Shown here piece by piece: positions 17,894 to 27,500 of a stretch of DNA of 64,000 bases. The notes below the pieces were generated by a model that saw only the letters and a list, made by a program, of their open reading frames with translations, had not been told where the DNA came from and made no database searches. Position 1 is the stretch's first letter. Each line of letters begins with the position of its first letter. Source of the DNA: CAZVNZ01 sp964628515 (GTDB lineage: Bacteria > Bacillota > Clostridia > Christensenellales > Christensenellaceae); assembly GCA_964628515.1 (NCBI GenBank), contig CAZVNZ010000002.1, positions 114,923 to 178,922 of the forward strand. The letters run 5' to 3'. The translations under genes were made by a program, and so were the position numbers.

Positions 17894-18991
17894 TTGGCTA
17901 ATAAAGATTATTACGAAACACTTGGCGTAGGCAAAGACGCAAGTGGAGATGAAATAAAAAGCGCATACAGAAAACTTGCAAAACAATATCATCCGGACTT
18001 AAACAAGGGGGATGAAGATGCCGCCCATAAGTTTAAAGAGGTAAACGAGGCGTATCAGGTACTTAGCGACGATACAAAGCGTCAGCAGTACGACACCTAC
18101 GGCAATGCGGATTTTGACGGTGGTTTTGGCGGTGGTCAAGGCTTTAGCGGTTTTGGGGGTTTTGGAGATATTTTCGATAACATCTTTGGCGGAGGTATGA
18201 GAGCTCAAAACCCAAACGCACCTCAAAAAGGAGCGGATATTAGAGTAAATGTGCGTTTAGAGTTTGAGGATGCCGCCTTTGGCAAAAAACAGGAAATTAC
18301 AATAAATCGCACGGAAAAATGCGACGAATGCGACGGGGAAGGGACAGCAAAAGGCTCAAGCAAAAAAACCTGCCCCACCTGTAATGGCACGGGGCAACAA
18401 CGGGTGCAACAGCAAACAATGTTTGGTACTTTTGCAAACGTAACTACCTGCCGTACTTGCGGAGGGGAAGGTAAAATTATAGAAAAGCCCTGCGAAAAAT
18501 GCAAGGGCAAGGGCAACATCTCCGTGCAAAGAACGCTAAACGTAAATATTCCTGCCGGCATAAATAGCGAGCAAATCATCACCATGAGGGGAGAGGGCAA
18601 CGCAGGCAGAAACGGCGGTCCAAGCGGAGACATTATGTTTTACATAACGGTAAAACCCCACAAAATGTTTGAGCGCCACAACTACGATTTATATTTGGAT
18701 ATGAAAATTTCCATGCTACAAGCGGTTGTGGGTGCAACGATAGAAGTTCCCACTCTTGATGAAACGGTTAGATACAAAATACCCGAAGGCACTCAGCCTG
18801 CAACGGTGTTTAGGCTAAAGGGCAAGGGCATAAAACACGTAAATGCTAACAGATACGGAGATTTATATATTCGTGCCAATGTGGAAATACCCAAAAAACT
18901 TACAGAAAAGCAAAAACGCATTTTAAAGGACTTTGAAGAAAAATCAAAGGAAAGCAAAAACGAGTTTTATAAGCCTAAGGAATTATTTTAG
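17894..18991 (+). CDS. dnaJ: Co-chaperone DnaJ (Hsp40)
   Basis: 365 residues. J domain at 1-70 with the essential HPD (QYHPDLN), a Gly/Phe-rich linker (GGFGGGQGFSGFGGFGD), and four CxxCxGxG zinc repeats (CDECDGEG, CPTCNGTG, CRTCGGEG, CEKCKGKG), then two beta substrate-binding domains. It is a class I DnaJ that delivers substrates to DnaK and triggers its ATPase. The start is TTG at 17894, preceded by GAGGTATAG; no ATG is in a suitable place. Last gene of the operon. Confidence 0.96.
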   Translation: MANKDYYETLGVGKDASGDEIKSAYRKLAKQYHPDLNKGDEDAAHKFKEVNEAYQVLSDDTKRQQYDTYGNADFDGGFGGGQGFSGFGGFGDIFDNIFGGGMRAQNPNAPQKGADIRVNVRLEFEDAAFGKKQEITINRTEKCDECDGEGTAKGSSKKTCPTCNGTGQQRVQQQTMFGTFANVTTCRTCGGEGKIIEKPCEKCKGKGNISVQRTLNVNIPAGINSEQIITMRGEGNAGRNGGPSGDIMFYITVKPHKMFERHNYDLYLDMKISMLQAVVGATIEVPTLDETVRYKIPEGTQPATVFRLKGKGIKHVNANRYGDLYIRANVEIPKKLTEKQKRILKDFEEKSKESKNEFYKPKELF

Positions 18992-19006
18992 TAGGGATTA
19001 AACAGG

Positions 19007-19034
19007 AAAAAAGGTTGCATATGCAACCTTTTTT
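19007..19034 (+). terminator. Palindromic terminator of the heat-shock operon
   Basis: A perfect 28-base palindrome: 19007-19020 (six A then GGTTGCAT) and its exact complement 19021-19034 (ATGCAACC then six T). Working as a hairpin with a small loop around GCATATGC and a six-U tail, it should stop transcription 16 bases after dnaJ; being symmetric, it would also work on the minus strand. Confidence 0.88.
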
Positions 19035-19087
19035 GTGCCCTTTTTAAAATTTAATAATATAGAAAATATAGGTTAAATGTTATAACA

Positions 19088-19849
19088 TTACAAAAGCTTT
19101 TCAGCCGTAAAATAATCCTTTAATATACACTCAAATTTGCTTATTATCTCGAAACCGAATTTTGCACTTGCTTTTGTTTTAGGATCCTCCCCCAATACGC
19201 CAATATGTACATCGGAATTTAATCTGCTTAAATCCACCGTTTTTGGCATAAGCGCCATCATAAGAGAGGTCTCAAACTTGGCGGCATGGTCTCCCGAGGT
19301 TCTGTCATCTGCGTACATATCGTCTTGCAAAGAAAAAACCTTGCATTTGCCATTGTTTTTCTTGTATTTTCGTATTGCAAGCTCCATTTGCGGAAACAGG
19401 GGATAATGCCCCGGTATTACTATAATATGGGTGTATCCGAAGGACTGCATTTCAAAAAAAATGTGCTCCATTAGGTTTTGCCATAAGGCATATCCGTTAT
19501 TTGCTATGCTACGTTTTGCGTTTTCCTCTAAGGCATTGAAGTCGTAACCGATTTTTTCGCAAATATCTTTTGTGTGGTCAAAAGTTGCTGCGTCAAGTGT
19601 TTCGGATTTAAAGACAATTTCGCATATTTCCTCTCTGTTTTCGCCGTAATACAAGGGGGGAAACACAACTCCTCCGAAAACGGATGCAAAATGCTCGCAT
19701 AATGCGTTTGCCTTTACACCATCAAGTCCTGCGGCGTTATGCTCGCCGTGCCACTCTAATATTCCCACTCCTAAATATGCAACAGGAAACCTTTGCTTTT
19801 CCGCTTTTATTTCCTTGGGTTTAGACAAATGTTGATACACTACTTCCAT
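19088..19849 (-). CDS. Creatininase-family amidohydrolase-like protein
   Basis: About 253 residues. Metal-binding positions of the creatininase/MftE fold appear to be present: Glu and His in GILEWHGEHN, Asp in GLDGVKA, and GDHAAKFETSLMMALMP corresponding to the family's HAGEFET. The family hydrolyses cyclic or linear amide bonds (creatinine, formamide intermediates, peptides in mycofactocin maturation); the substrate cannot be read from the sequence and no such pathway is nearby. ATG 19849 was chosen because AGGTG precedes it; a longer reading from 19909 would overlap the end of the chemoreceptor gene and lacks a ribosome site. Confidence 0.83.
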   Translation of the reverse strand: MEVVYQHLSKPKEIKAEKQRFPVAYLGVGILEWHGEHNAAGLDGVKANALCEHFASVFGGVVFPPLYYGENREEICEIVFKSETLDAATFDHTKDICEKIGYDFNALEENAKRSIANNGYALWQNLMEHIFFEMQSFGYTHIIVIPGHYPLFPQMELAIRKYKKNNGKCKVFSLQDDMYADDRTSGDHAAKFETSLMMALMPKTVDLSRLNSDVHIGVLGEDPKTKASAKFGFEIISKFECILKDYFTAEKLL

Positions 19850-19880
19850 AACACACCTATTTTTTATTCTATGACAGCAA

Positions 19881-21845
19881 TTAAGTACGTATTTTAAACT
19901 TGCGTACAAGCTCGTTTAACAAATTGGCAAGGCTTGAAAGCTCCTGAGATGCCGCCGCACTTTCCTCGCTGGTAGCGGAATTTGTTTGAACAACCGCAGA
20001 AATTTGGTCTATGCCTTCCACCAATTCTTTTATTGATGCTGATTGTTCTTTGCTGATTACCGCAATATCCGAAATAACCGTAGTGGTTTGCTGTACGCTG
20101 TCTACCGTGCCTAATAGCTCTTTAGCGGTGGACTGGGCAAACTGTACACCCTCTCCGATAGATGCCACAGAATCCTCTATTAGTGTGGTGGTGCTTTTTG
20201 CCGCTTGCGCGGATTTGCCTGCAAGATTTCGCACTTCGTCCGCAACAACCGCAAAGCCTTTGCCTGCCGCCCCTGCTCTTGCCGCCTCTACCGCCGCATT
20301 TAGTGCAAGTATATTTGTTTGGAAGGCAATATCCTCAATAGTTTTAATAATTTTGCTTATTTCTACGGATTTTGTGCTTATGTTATTCATAGCTGTCATT
20401 AAGTTTTGCATTTGCTCATTGCTTGTGGTAATGCCTGTTTTTGCAGTTTCTGCCAAATCTTTTGCAAGTTCTGCCTTTTGGGCATTTTCTTTAACTTGAG
20501 TGGAAATTTCTGTAATGGACGTGGATAATTCCTCTACGGAATTTGCCTGCTGAGTAGAGCCTTGAGCTAAATGTTGAGCGCTTAAAGACACCTGCTCGGA
20601 GTTGTTTGTTACTTGGTTTGCCGCCGTGCTTATTTTAGAGATTGTCTTAGACATTTCTACTATAAATTTGCGTATAGAAGTTTCTATGTTTTTGTAATCG
20701 CCCACAAAAGGCATTACAGGCTCGTTAATAAAAAAGGAATTATTTGCAAACTCGCCCATTGCGTAGTCGATGTCATCAATATAGGTTTTTAGTGTTTTCA
20801 TGGATTTACGCATATTTTCCGCAAGTATTCCAAGCTCGTCTTTGCTTTTGTGTTTAATGGTAACGCTTAAATCCCCCTTCGCCATGCTTATTGCCGCAAG
20901 CTCTATCTCTTTTACCGGTTTAGATATGGATTGTGCAAGTACAAAGGCTACCAAAATACCTACCGCAACGGAAATTCCTGCCAATATCAATATAATTAAA
21001 GTTGTATAGTAAGTGCTTATCATAAATTCGTCTTGCGATGCAACAATACCGATGCTCCAATCGTTAAGCCCTATGGGTGCGTAAGCAAAAAGCAATTTGC
21101 CTCCTGCATATTCCGCCACACCAAATCCGTTATTTCCGGCTATCATCTTTTGCTCTATTGCCGCAAGATCTGCAAGGGACGGGTCGGATTTTGAGTCGTT
21201 TATGGTATTTTTTCTGTTTGCCACCGCTTCGTCTATATTAGATGCAATGGTATAGCCGTCTTTGTCAAGAATATAGGCATTTCCCGTTTCCCCGACTTTT
21301 ATGCCTTTGACAATATCGGATAAGATGGTTGCATCTACAAGAAAGTACACGGCTCCAACTATTGTAGAGTTATACACACCCTTATCCCAAAGAGGTGCCG
21401 CCACAGCAATAACCGCATTATTAAGAGCGGCATCCTGCATAACTTCGGAAGTTACCGCATTGCCTTTCATAGCCTCTTTAAAGAAATTTTGATCCCCAAC
21501 GGAGGCTTGGCTTACTATGCCATTTCCTTGAGCATCAACAACATTGCCGGACAGAAAACCGTATTGTTGAATTTTTCCATCCAAAATTGTTTGTTTATCC
21601 TCAACGGAAATTTCGGGGTTGGATAACCTTGCAATAACACCCGTTTCTTTAGCGGCGGTATTATACGTTTCAAGATATTCGTAAACATATTTGGCGGATA
21701 TCTTTGCCGTTTCTGTCATTGTTTGCTCAAGGGTTGCTATTGTACCCCGCGAAACAGTAGTAATTACAAGTAGGGTGGTTAAGGTAAATGCAATTACAAT
21801 TAATAAAGATACGCTTAACAATATTTTGGATTTAATGCTTTTCAT
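19881..21845 (-). CDS. Methyl-accepting chemotaxis protein
   Basis: 654 residues with a standard transmembrane receptor layout: membrane helix about 8-30, an extracellular double-Cache sensor (about 35-275, with YVYEYLETYNTA and DKDGYTIASN), a second helix (about 280-305), a HAMP linker (AQSISKPVKEIELAAISMAKGDLSV) and a long cytoplasmic coiled-coil tip. The conserved hairpin tip reads EDIAFQTNILALNAAVEAARAG, with the CheA/CheW contact glutamates, followed by FAVVADEVRNLA. Cache receptors commonly sense amino acids, sugars or organic acids; the ligand is not deducible. No other chemotaxis or flagellar genes are in the window. Confidence 0.95.
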   Translation of the reverse strand: MKSIKSKILLSVSLLIVIAFTLTTLLVITTVSRGTIATLEQTMTETAKISAKYVYEYLETYNTAAKETGVIARLSNPEISVEDKQTILDGKIQQYGFLSGNVVDAQGNGIVSQASVGDQNFFKEAMKGNAVTSEVMQDAALNNAVIAVAAPLWDKGVYNSTIVGAVYFLVDATILSDIVKGIKVGETGNAYILDKDGYTIASNIDEAVANRKNTINDSKSDPSLADLAAIEQKMIAGNNGFGVAEYAGGKLLFAYAPIGLNDWSIGIVASQDEFMISTYYTTLIILILAGISVAVGILVAFVLAQSISKPVKEIELAAISMAKGDLSVTIKHKSKDELGILAENMRKSMKTLKTYIDDIDYAMGEFANNSFFINEPVMPFVGDYKNIETSIRKFIVEMSKTISKISTAANQVTNNSEQVSLSAQHLAQGSTQQANSVEELSTSITEISTQVKENAQKAELAKDLAETAKTGITTSNEQMQNLMTAMNNISTKSVEISKIIKTIEDIAFQTNILALNAAVEAARAGAAGKGFAVVADEVRNLAGKSAQAAKSTTTLIEDSVASIGEGVQFAQSTAKELLGTVDSVQQTTTVISDIAVISKEQSASIKELVEGIDQISAVVQTNSATSEESAAASQELSSLANLLNELVRKFKIRT

Positions 21846-22304
21846 AGTTGGTCTCCTTCTTAATTTAAGACATAACTAATTTAATTAAGCTATATATTTA
21901 TGCATTAATGTCCTAAAACCCCAAGATGTGTAGTATGTCTTATTTTGTAGTATTTGTAAAAATTTGCTCCTTTACATAAAACGATTATGTAAAAAATACA
22001 AATAATAATATTTATAACTAAAACTCTAACATAAAACCTTATTAAATACAATTACACTTCCAAACAACTTGCATTATACGGTACATTTTTAAAAAATTTC
22101 TTACATATTTTAAAAGAAAGCTGAATATTTATGCAAAAACATATTTAATTTTTTTACCCCATTGAGTTGACAACCCCAAAGCATTACATTATAATTTTAT
22201 ATAAATATAGCCTTTGTATAATAATAAGGTTAGTGTTTAAAGCATATTCAAGAATTTATACGTATTATCAAAAAGAGTAAAATAATATTGAAGGGAGACC
22301 AACT
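21846..22304. other. 459-base divergent intergenic region
   Basis: An AT-rich region between the chemoreceptor and the isomerase-like gene. It holds a consensus plus-strand promoter (22167-22195) with a leader of about 100 bases and no riboswitch fold I recognise. The 16 bases CCTCTGG-like around each start are in fact shared: GGAGACCAACTATGAA at 22294-22309 recurs inverted at 21841-21856. No small ORF with a ribosome site was seen; no sigma-28-like promoter was recognised for the chemoreceptor. Confidence 0.6.
22167..22195 (+). promoter_or_regulatory. Consensus sigma-A promoter upstream of the isomerase/symporter genes
   Basis: TTGACA (22167-22172), exactly 17 bases, TATAAT (22190-22195). 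The predicted start near 22202 leaves a 5' leader of about 100 bases before the ATG at 22305. Confidence 0.85.
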
Positions 22305-23153
22305 ATGAAGGTAGGAGTTTTTTTGGCACTCGAACCGTACACAACGCTTGAGCGTAATTTGCAATTAGCAAGTGAAGCAGGCTTTAGCTGTGCAGATATT
22401 ACAGACACAAACGCAGGGGGAAGCATGTTTGGCTCGGCAGGGCTTTCGGCAACGGTTAGCTTAGACGATAACCCTTTTGAAATCAAACGCAAGTTTGAAA
22501 AATTTAATATGAGCATCTCGACTGTATGCGCTCACGGTGCATTGTTAGAGCCTTCAAGCCCGGCAAAGTTTGCCACCGACGAAATTATGAAGGCGGTAAA
22601 ATTTGCGGCGGCAATAGGTGTCAGAGACGTTATTACAACGGAAAGCGAGCCTGTAAGCGAATGGGCGGAAAAACTAACTTACGAGCAACAGGTTTTTACC
22701 GTGGCAGAAAAGCTATACGAGCCATGTAAAATGGCTAAAGATTATGGGGTAAAAATATGCTTGGAGCCTCACGGACCTCTTACAGACAGCATCACGGGAA
22801 TAGGGGATGTAATGAGCTTGCTTGGAAACATAGAATCTTTAGGGGTAAATATGGATACGGGCAACAGCTGGCTTGGAGGTACAGACCCTGTGGAGCTTGC
22901 AAAAGTATATAAGGATAAAATATATCATATACATTGGAAGGATTTAGGAGAAGAGTGGGTTTCTCGAAGAGGAAAGCAGTTTGGTTGCGGATTTTCCACC
23001 ATAGAGCTCGGAACAGGTGTAATAGACGTAAAAGGCGTAATAGATGTGCTGAAAGACTGTAAGCATATACACAATTCCACTTTGGAGATTGCAGGTACTC
23101 CGGAACTGCTTAAAAACAGTGCAAACTACGTAATTAAGCATTGGAATTCATAA
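22305..23153 (+). CDS. Sugar phosphate isomerase/epimerase family TIM-barrel protein
   Basis: 282 residues of the xylose-isomerase-like / AP endonuclease 2 barrel superfamily. Metal-ligand positions fit: Glu in CLEPHGPL, Asp/Asn in NMDTGNSWLGGTDP, His in YHIHWKDLGEEW and Glu in STLEIAGTPE. Relatives include IolE/IolI, hydroxypyruvate isomerase and tagatose epimerases; the substrate cannot be named. ATG with GGGAG ribosome site. It lies 24 bases upstream of a sodium/alanine symporter and probably shares its mRNA. Confidence 0.82.
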   Translation: MKVGVFLALEPYTTLERNLQLASEAGFSCADITDTNAGGSMFGSAGLSATVSLDDNPFEIKRKFEKFNMSISTVCAHGALLEPSSPAKFATDEIMKAVKFAAAIGVRDVITTESEPVSEWAEKLTYEQQVFTVAEKLYEPCKMAKDYGVKICLEPHGPLTDSITGIGDVMSLLGNIESLGVNMDTGNSWLGGTDPVELAKVYKDKIYHIHWKDLGEEWVSRRGKQFGCGFSTIELGTGVIDVKGVIDVLKDCKHIHNSTLEIAGTPELLKNSANYVIKHWNS

Positions 23154-23177
23154 AATTAATGGGGGATAGTGGTATAT

Positions 23178-24578
23178 ATGGAATTATTCAGTAGTATTTT
23201 AAGTGAAGTCAACAGCTTTGTATGGGGGCCCGTAATGCTTGTGCTGTTAGTGGGAACAGGCATTTTTCTTATGATACGCTTAAAGTTTAGACCTTTGCGT
23301 AATTTAGGATATGCTATAAAACAGGTTTTTTCCAAAAGCAGTATTAAAGGGGGCAAAGATGCAGGAGATATTTCTCCCTTTCAATCTTTGATGACGGCAC
23401 TTGCCGCTACAATAGGTACGGGAAACATCGTAGGTGTTGCAACAGCAATGGCTATTGGTGGTCCGGGAGCGCTGTTTTGGATGTGGGTGTCCGCAATTTT
23501 TGGGCTGGCAACAAAATATGCGGAGTCTTTACTGGCGGTGCATTACCGTATAAAAAACAAAGAGGGCGAAATGGCAGGCGGTCCTATGTTTGCCATAAAA
23601 CAAGGGTTTAAAGTTAAGTGGCTGGGTACAATTTTGGCGGCTGCTTTTGCGGTGTTTGCAGTAATTGCATCCTTTGGAATAGGCAATCTGACCCAAGCAA
23701 ACTCCGTTTCCGAAGCGGTTTTCGATACCTTTAGCGTTCCTACTTGGATAACGGGCTTAATTATGACAATATTTACCGGTATTGTAATACTCGGAGGTAT
23801 AAAATCCATAGGTAAGGTTTCTTCGAAAATCGTGCCTTTTATGGCGGTTTTTTATGCCGCAGGCGCAATTATAACAATAATAGTTAATGCTCAAAATTTA
23901 CCTAACGGCATTGTACAGATTTTTCAAGGAGCATTTTCCACAGAGGCTGTGGGTGGCGGTGTAGTGGGCTTTGTATTTGCAACGGCAATGAGATATGGTG
24001 TTGCAAGGGGAGTATTTTCCAACGAGGCAGGGCTTGGCAGTGCGCCAATAGCGGCGGCGGCGGCAAAGACGGATCACGAGGCAAGGCAAGGCTACATTAA
24101 TATGACGGGTACTTTTTTTGATACCATCATAATTTGCACACTAACAGGGCTTGCCATAGCGTCTTCTGGAATACTTGGCACAATAGACCCAAACACAGGC
24201 AACGCAATTACAGGCGCAACACTGACAATAGCGGCTTTCACATCGGGAATGGGAGTTATTGGCGGATACATAGTAACCATTGGTTTGGTGCTTTTTGCCT
24301 TTTCTACTATACTTGGTTGGAGCTACTACGGAGAAAAAAGTTTAGAATACTTAGCACCCTCTAAAATCGCTCGTTTAATATACAGATTGATTTTTATAGT
24401 AACGGTATTTATAGGTGCTACAACAACATTAGACATCGTATGGGATTTTTCGGATACCGCAAACGGACTTATGGCAATACCTAACTTAATTTGCTTACTG
24501 GTACTTAGCGGTGTGGTTGTAAAACGCACGATGGATTTTGACGAAAAATTCTTATACAAGGAAAAAAGGAAGGCATAG
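23178..24578 (+). CDS. Sodium/alanine symporter (AGCS family)
   Basis: About 466 residues, polytopic with roughly 11 hydrophobic helices. The family signature appears in GPGALFWMWVSAIFGLATKY and in TGNIVGVATAMAIGG; FSNEAGLGSAPIAAAAA is the conserved helix that binds Na+ and substrate. It imports alanine or glycine with Na+. ATG 23178 was preferred over GTG 23169 because GGGGGAT is 11 bases before it and only two bases before the GTG. Downstream prmA follows after five bases. Confidence 0.93.
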   Translation: MELFSSILSEVNSFVWGPVMLVLLVGTGIFLMIRLKFRPLRNLGYAIKQVFSKSSIKGGKDAGDISPFQSLMTALAATIGTGNIVGVATAMAIGGPGALFWMWVSAIFGLATKYAESLLAVHYRIKNKEGEMAGGPMFAIKQGFKVKWLGTILAAAFAVFAVIASFGIGNLTQANSVSEAVFDTFSVPTWITGLIMTIFTGIVILGGIKSIGKVSSKIVPFMAVFYAAGAIITIIVNAQNLPNGIVQIFQGAFSTEAVGGGVVGFVFATAMRYGVARGVFSNEAGLGSAPIAAAAAKTDHEARQGYINMTGTFFDTIIICTLTGLAIASSGILGTIDPNTGNAITGATLTIAAFTSGMGVIGGYIVTIGLVLFAFSTILGWSYYGEKSLEYLAPSKIARLIYRLIFIVTVFIGATTTLDIVWDFSDTANGLMAIPNLICLLVLSGVVVKRTMDFDEKFLYKEKRKA

Positions 24579-24583
24579 TATAT

Positions 24584-25522
24584 ATGGAATGGCTACGTAT
24601 TGGTATTAACACAAAAAAGGAAGCGGAAGACATAATAAGCGAAGTGCTGATGTCTACGGGAGCAAACGGAGTTTTAATAGAAGGGGACGACAACTTTACA
24701 CCACAGCTATGGGACTACTTAGACGAAAGTGTTTTGCAAAAAGTACCGTTTTGTATTTACGCATATTTTCCTTGCGACAAAACGGAGCATTTAAAGGTAA
24801 ACGAAATACGTAATAAAATAGCAAAGCTAAAACGAATGGATTTAGATGTACCTTTGGGGAGTTTGGAGTTAAGCACCCTAAAGGTTAAAGAGGCAGATTG
24901 GGAAAACGCCTGGAAGGTACATTTTAAGCCGGTAAGAGTTTCCGATTATGTGGTTATTAAGCCAACTTGGGAGGAATATATTTCTGACGGCAACGAGATA
25001 GTTGTGGAGATAGATCCAGGAATGGCATTTGGCACGGGAAATCACGAAACCACACGTATGTGCGTAGGCTTGTTAGAAGAATTTGTAGACGAAAACGCAA
25101 AGGTTTTGGATGTTGGGTGCGGAAGCGGAATACTTTCGGTTGTAGCATCAAAATTAGGGGCTAAAGAAATTGTTGCTGTGGATATAGACAGCGTTGCGGT
25201 GGAAGTAACCAAACAAAATGCAAGGCTAAATAACTGCTTGGAGAAAATTTCCGTGCATCAATCCGATTTACTTTCTAATGCTAATGGTGATGGTGATGCT
25301 AAGTACGATATTGTTATTGCAAATATTTTGGCGGATGTTATAATTAAGTTTAATGAGACGGTGGAAAACTACCTAAACAAAAACGCAATGTATATTTGCT
25401 CGGGAATTATTGAGGACAGACTGGGAGACGTTATGGATTCCCTAAAAAGCAAAGGCTTTAGAATTATTAAAATAGTAAACGACGGAGAGTGGAGAGCAAT
25501 AGCCTGTAAGTACAAAGGATGA
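24584..25522 (+). CDS. prmA: Ribosomal protein L11 methyltransferase PrmA
   Basis: 312 residues. An N-terminal substrate-recognition domain is joined to a class I SAM methyltransferase whose motifs are DPGMAFGTGNHETTRMC, VLDVGCGSGILSVVASKLGA and the NPPY-like IVIANILADVI. It trimethylates L11 on the ribosome. The prmA-rsmE-mtaB order downstream of the dnaJ operon is common in Clostridia, here separated by an insertion of unrelated genes. ATG start; rsmE overlaps by four bases. Confidence 0.95.
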   Translation: MEWLRIGINTKKEAEDIISEVLMSTGANGVLIEGDDNFTPQLWDYLDESVLQKVPFCIYAYFPCDKTEHLKVNEIRNKIAKLKRMDLDVPLGSLELSTLKVKEADWENAWKVHFKPVRVSDYVVIKPTWEEYISDGNEIVVEIDPGMAFGTGNHETTRMCVGLLEEFVDENAKVLDVGCGSGILSVVASKLGAKEIVAVDIDSVAVEVTKQNARLNNCLEKISVHQSDLLSNANGDGDAKYDIVIANILADVIIKFNETVENYLNKNAMYICSGIIEDRLGDVMDSLKSKGFRIIKIVNDGEWRAIACKYKG

Positions 25523-26232
25523 GAAGATTTTATACCCCAAACATCACAGGAGAAAAAATAACAGTAAATAACGAAGAAGCAAAGCATATCCTGCGTGTTT
25601 TAAGGATGAAGGCGGGGGATATGCTAATTTTATTTGACGGCTCCGGGTTTGATTATGTATGCAGTATTGTAAACGAGGATATAAGCAACTTAGAGCTTAT
25701 AGTAATGCACAAGCAGGAAGGCAACACTCAAGAGCTTAATATTACGCTATATCAAGCGCTGATTAAAAGTGATACCGCAGATAGTGTGGTACAAAAATCC
25801 ACAGAGTGCGGTGTTTCTAAAATAGTGTTTTTTTCCGCAGAACGCTCAATAAAAAAGTTGGACGAAAAGGGCATAGAAAAATTCTTGATAAGACAGCAAA
25901 AAATAGCCACGCAGAGCGCAAAACAAAGCAAACGGGCTACAATACCAAAAATAGAATATGCAAATAAAGAGGATATGCTTAAAATTAGCCACGAAATTAT
26001 CCTACTTGCCTACGAGGACGAGAAAAAAACAACTATAAAAGACGCACTACACAACCGAGTTTTTAAAGATGTTGGGGTAATTATAGGCACGGAAGGCGGA
26101 TTATCACCAAAAGAGGCAGAAAAATTTATTAGTTTAGGCGCAACAAGTGTTACTTTAGGCAATAACATTTTGCGTGCCCAAACAGCAGGAATAGTGGCAA
26201 TAAGCATGATAAACTACGAAAGAATGGATTAA
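25519..26232 (+). CDS. rsmE: 16S rRNA m3U1498 methyltransferase RsmE
   Basis: 237 residues. N-terminal PUA-like domain (HILRVLRMKAGDMLILFDG) and C-terminal SPOUT methyltransferase knot with the RsmE motifs ALIKSDTADSVVQKSTECGV, IGTEGGLSPKEAE and LGNNILRAQTA. It methylates U1498 of 16S rRNA. Start ATG within the prmA stop (ATGA), so translation is coupled. Confidence 0.95.
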   Translation: MRRFYTPNITGEKITVNNEEAKHILRVLRMKAGDMLILFDGSGFDYVCSIVNEDISNLELIVMHKQEGNTQELNITLYQALIKSDTADSVVQKSTECGVSKIVFFSAERSIKKLDEKGIEKFLIRQQKIATQSAKQSKRATIPKIEYANKEDMLKISHEIILLAYEDEKKTTIKDALHNRVFKDVGVIIGTEGGLSPKEAEKFISLGATSVTLGNNILRAQTAGIVAISMINYERMD

Positions 26233-26234
26233 AA

Positions 26235-27500
26235 TTGAAGGCGGCATTATACACACTTGGCTGTAAGGTAAACAGATACGATACAAATGCAATGGCAGAG
26301 CTACTTAAAAGCGCAGGCTACGAAATTGTGGATTTTGAAGAAAGGGCAGATGTTTACATAATAAATACTTGCACTGTTACCAACACGGCGGATAAAAAAT
26401 CTAAAAATATGATAAGACGGGCATATAAAGCAAATGGTGATGCCATTATTTGTGTGTGCGGTTGTCTTGCCCAAAAGGACGGAGAAGAGCTTAGCACAAT
26501 GCCCTATGTAAATGTTGTTATCGGTACGGAGGATAGGGGCAAAATTGTTGAAATTATAAGGGATTGCACGGAAAAGCGCAACTTTGTTGTACCGCTAAAA
26601 ACCAAATACGAAGAGCTTAAGGTTACCACAAGCGGAGAGCTTACCGTAGGCTATATTAAAATTCAAGAGGGGTGTAATAACTACTGCAGTTACTGCATAA
26701 TTCCTTATGTCAGGGGGAATGTTCGCTCAAGAGACTTAGAAAACATACTTGCAGAGGCAGAAAGCCTTGCAAACAGCAATGTTAAAGAAATTATGCTGAC
26801 AGGCATACATATTTCCTCCTACGGAATTGATAACAACAAATCACTAATAGAAGTAATAGAGGGTATAGAGGGTATACCGCAAATAAAAAGGATACACTTA
26901 GGCTCCATAGAACCACACATTTTAACGGATGAGTTTTTGCAAAAACTTAGCAAATGTGAAAAAATTTGCGAGCATTTTCACGTTTCGCTACAAAGTGGAA
27001 GCGACAACGTACTAAAAAAAATGAACAGAAAATACACCGCCAAGGAGTATATGGGCTACATTAACAACGTAAGAAAATATTACCCAAAAAGCGCAATAAC
27101 AACGGATATTATTACAGGTTTTCCCGAGGAAACGGAGGAGGATTTTAATAAGACCTGCGAATTTGTAAAAGAGGTAAAATTTGCACGTATACACGTTTTT
27201 CCTTATTCTGTAAGGCGTGGCACAAGGGCGGAAAAAATGGAGCAAATACCCACAGACATTAGAAAGAAAAGGGCAAACAAGCTTATTTCCATAGGAAAAA
27301 TTTACGAAAATGAGTATATACAAAGTTTTATAAAAGATACTCAAAAAGTACTGTTTTTCAAGGAGTTAAAAAACGGATTTTTTGAGGGTTACTCGGATAA
27401 ATATTTGCGTGTATGGGCAAAAGATGTTAAAATAAATGAGTGCATCAATATTTACTTTAAGGAAGTAAAAAACAATATAATAATAGGAGAAAAACTATGA
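26235..27500 (+). CDS. mtaB: tRNA ms2t6A37 methylthiotransferase MtaB
   Basis: 421 residues. UPF0004 domain with cluster cysteines in YTLGCKVNRYDT, NTCTVTNTADKKS and CVCGCLAQ; radical-SAM cluster CNNYCSYCIIPYVRG (CxxxCxxC); TRAM domain at the C-terminus. The sequence around the first cysteine (GCKVNRYD) marks the MtaB/YqeV branch rather than MiaB. It adds a methylthio group to t6A37 of tRNAs reading ANN codons. TTG start at 26235, two bases after the rsmE stop, with only a weak ribosome site, suggesting coupling. Confidence 0.94.
   Translation: MKAALYTLGCKVNRYDTNAMAELLKSAGYEIVDFEERADVYIINTCTVTNTADKKSKNMIRRAYKANGDAIICVCGCLAQKDGEELSTMPYVNVVIGTEDRGKIVEIIRDCTEKRNFVVPLKTKYEELKVTTSGELTVGYIKIQEGCNNYCSYCIIPYVRGNVRSRDLENILAEAESLANSNVKEIMLTGIHISSYGIDNNKSLIEVIEGIEGIPQIKRIHLGSIEPHILTDEFLQKLSKCEKICEHFHVSLQSGSDNVLKKMNRKYTAKEYMGYINNVRKYYPKSAITTDIITGFPEETEEDFNKTCEFVKEVKFARIHVFPYSVRRGTRAEKMEQIPTDIRKKRANKLISIGKIYENEYIQSFIKDTQKVLFFKELKNGFFEGYSDKYLRVWAKDVKINECINIYFKEVKNNIIIGEKL

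Noticed and set aside
19850..19909. Longer N-terminus for the creatininase-family gene
   Set aside because: It overlaps the end of the chemoreceptor gene, lacks a ribosome site and adds Cys/His-rich residues not expected in the family.
22202..22304. A riboswitch in the leader of the isomerase-like gene
   Set aside because: The leader is AT-rich and I see no conserved stem or known aptamer core; no terminator/antiterminator pair.
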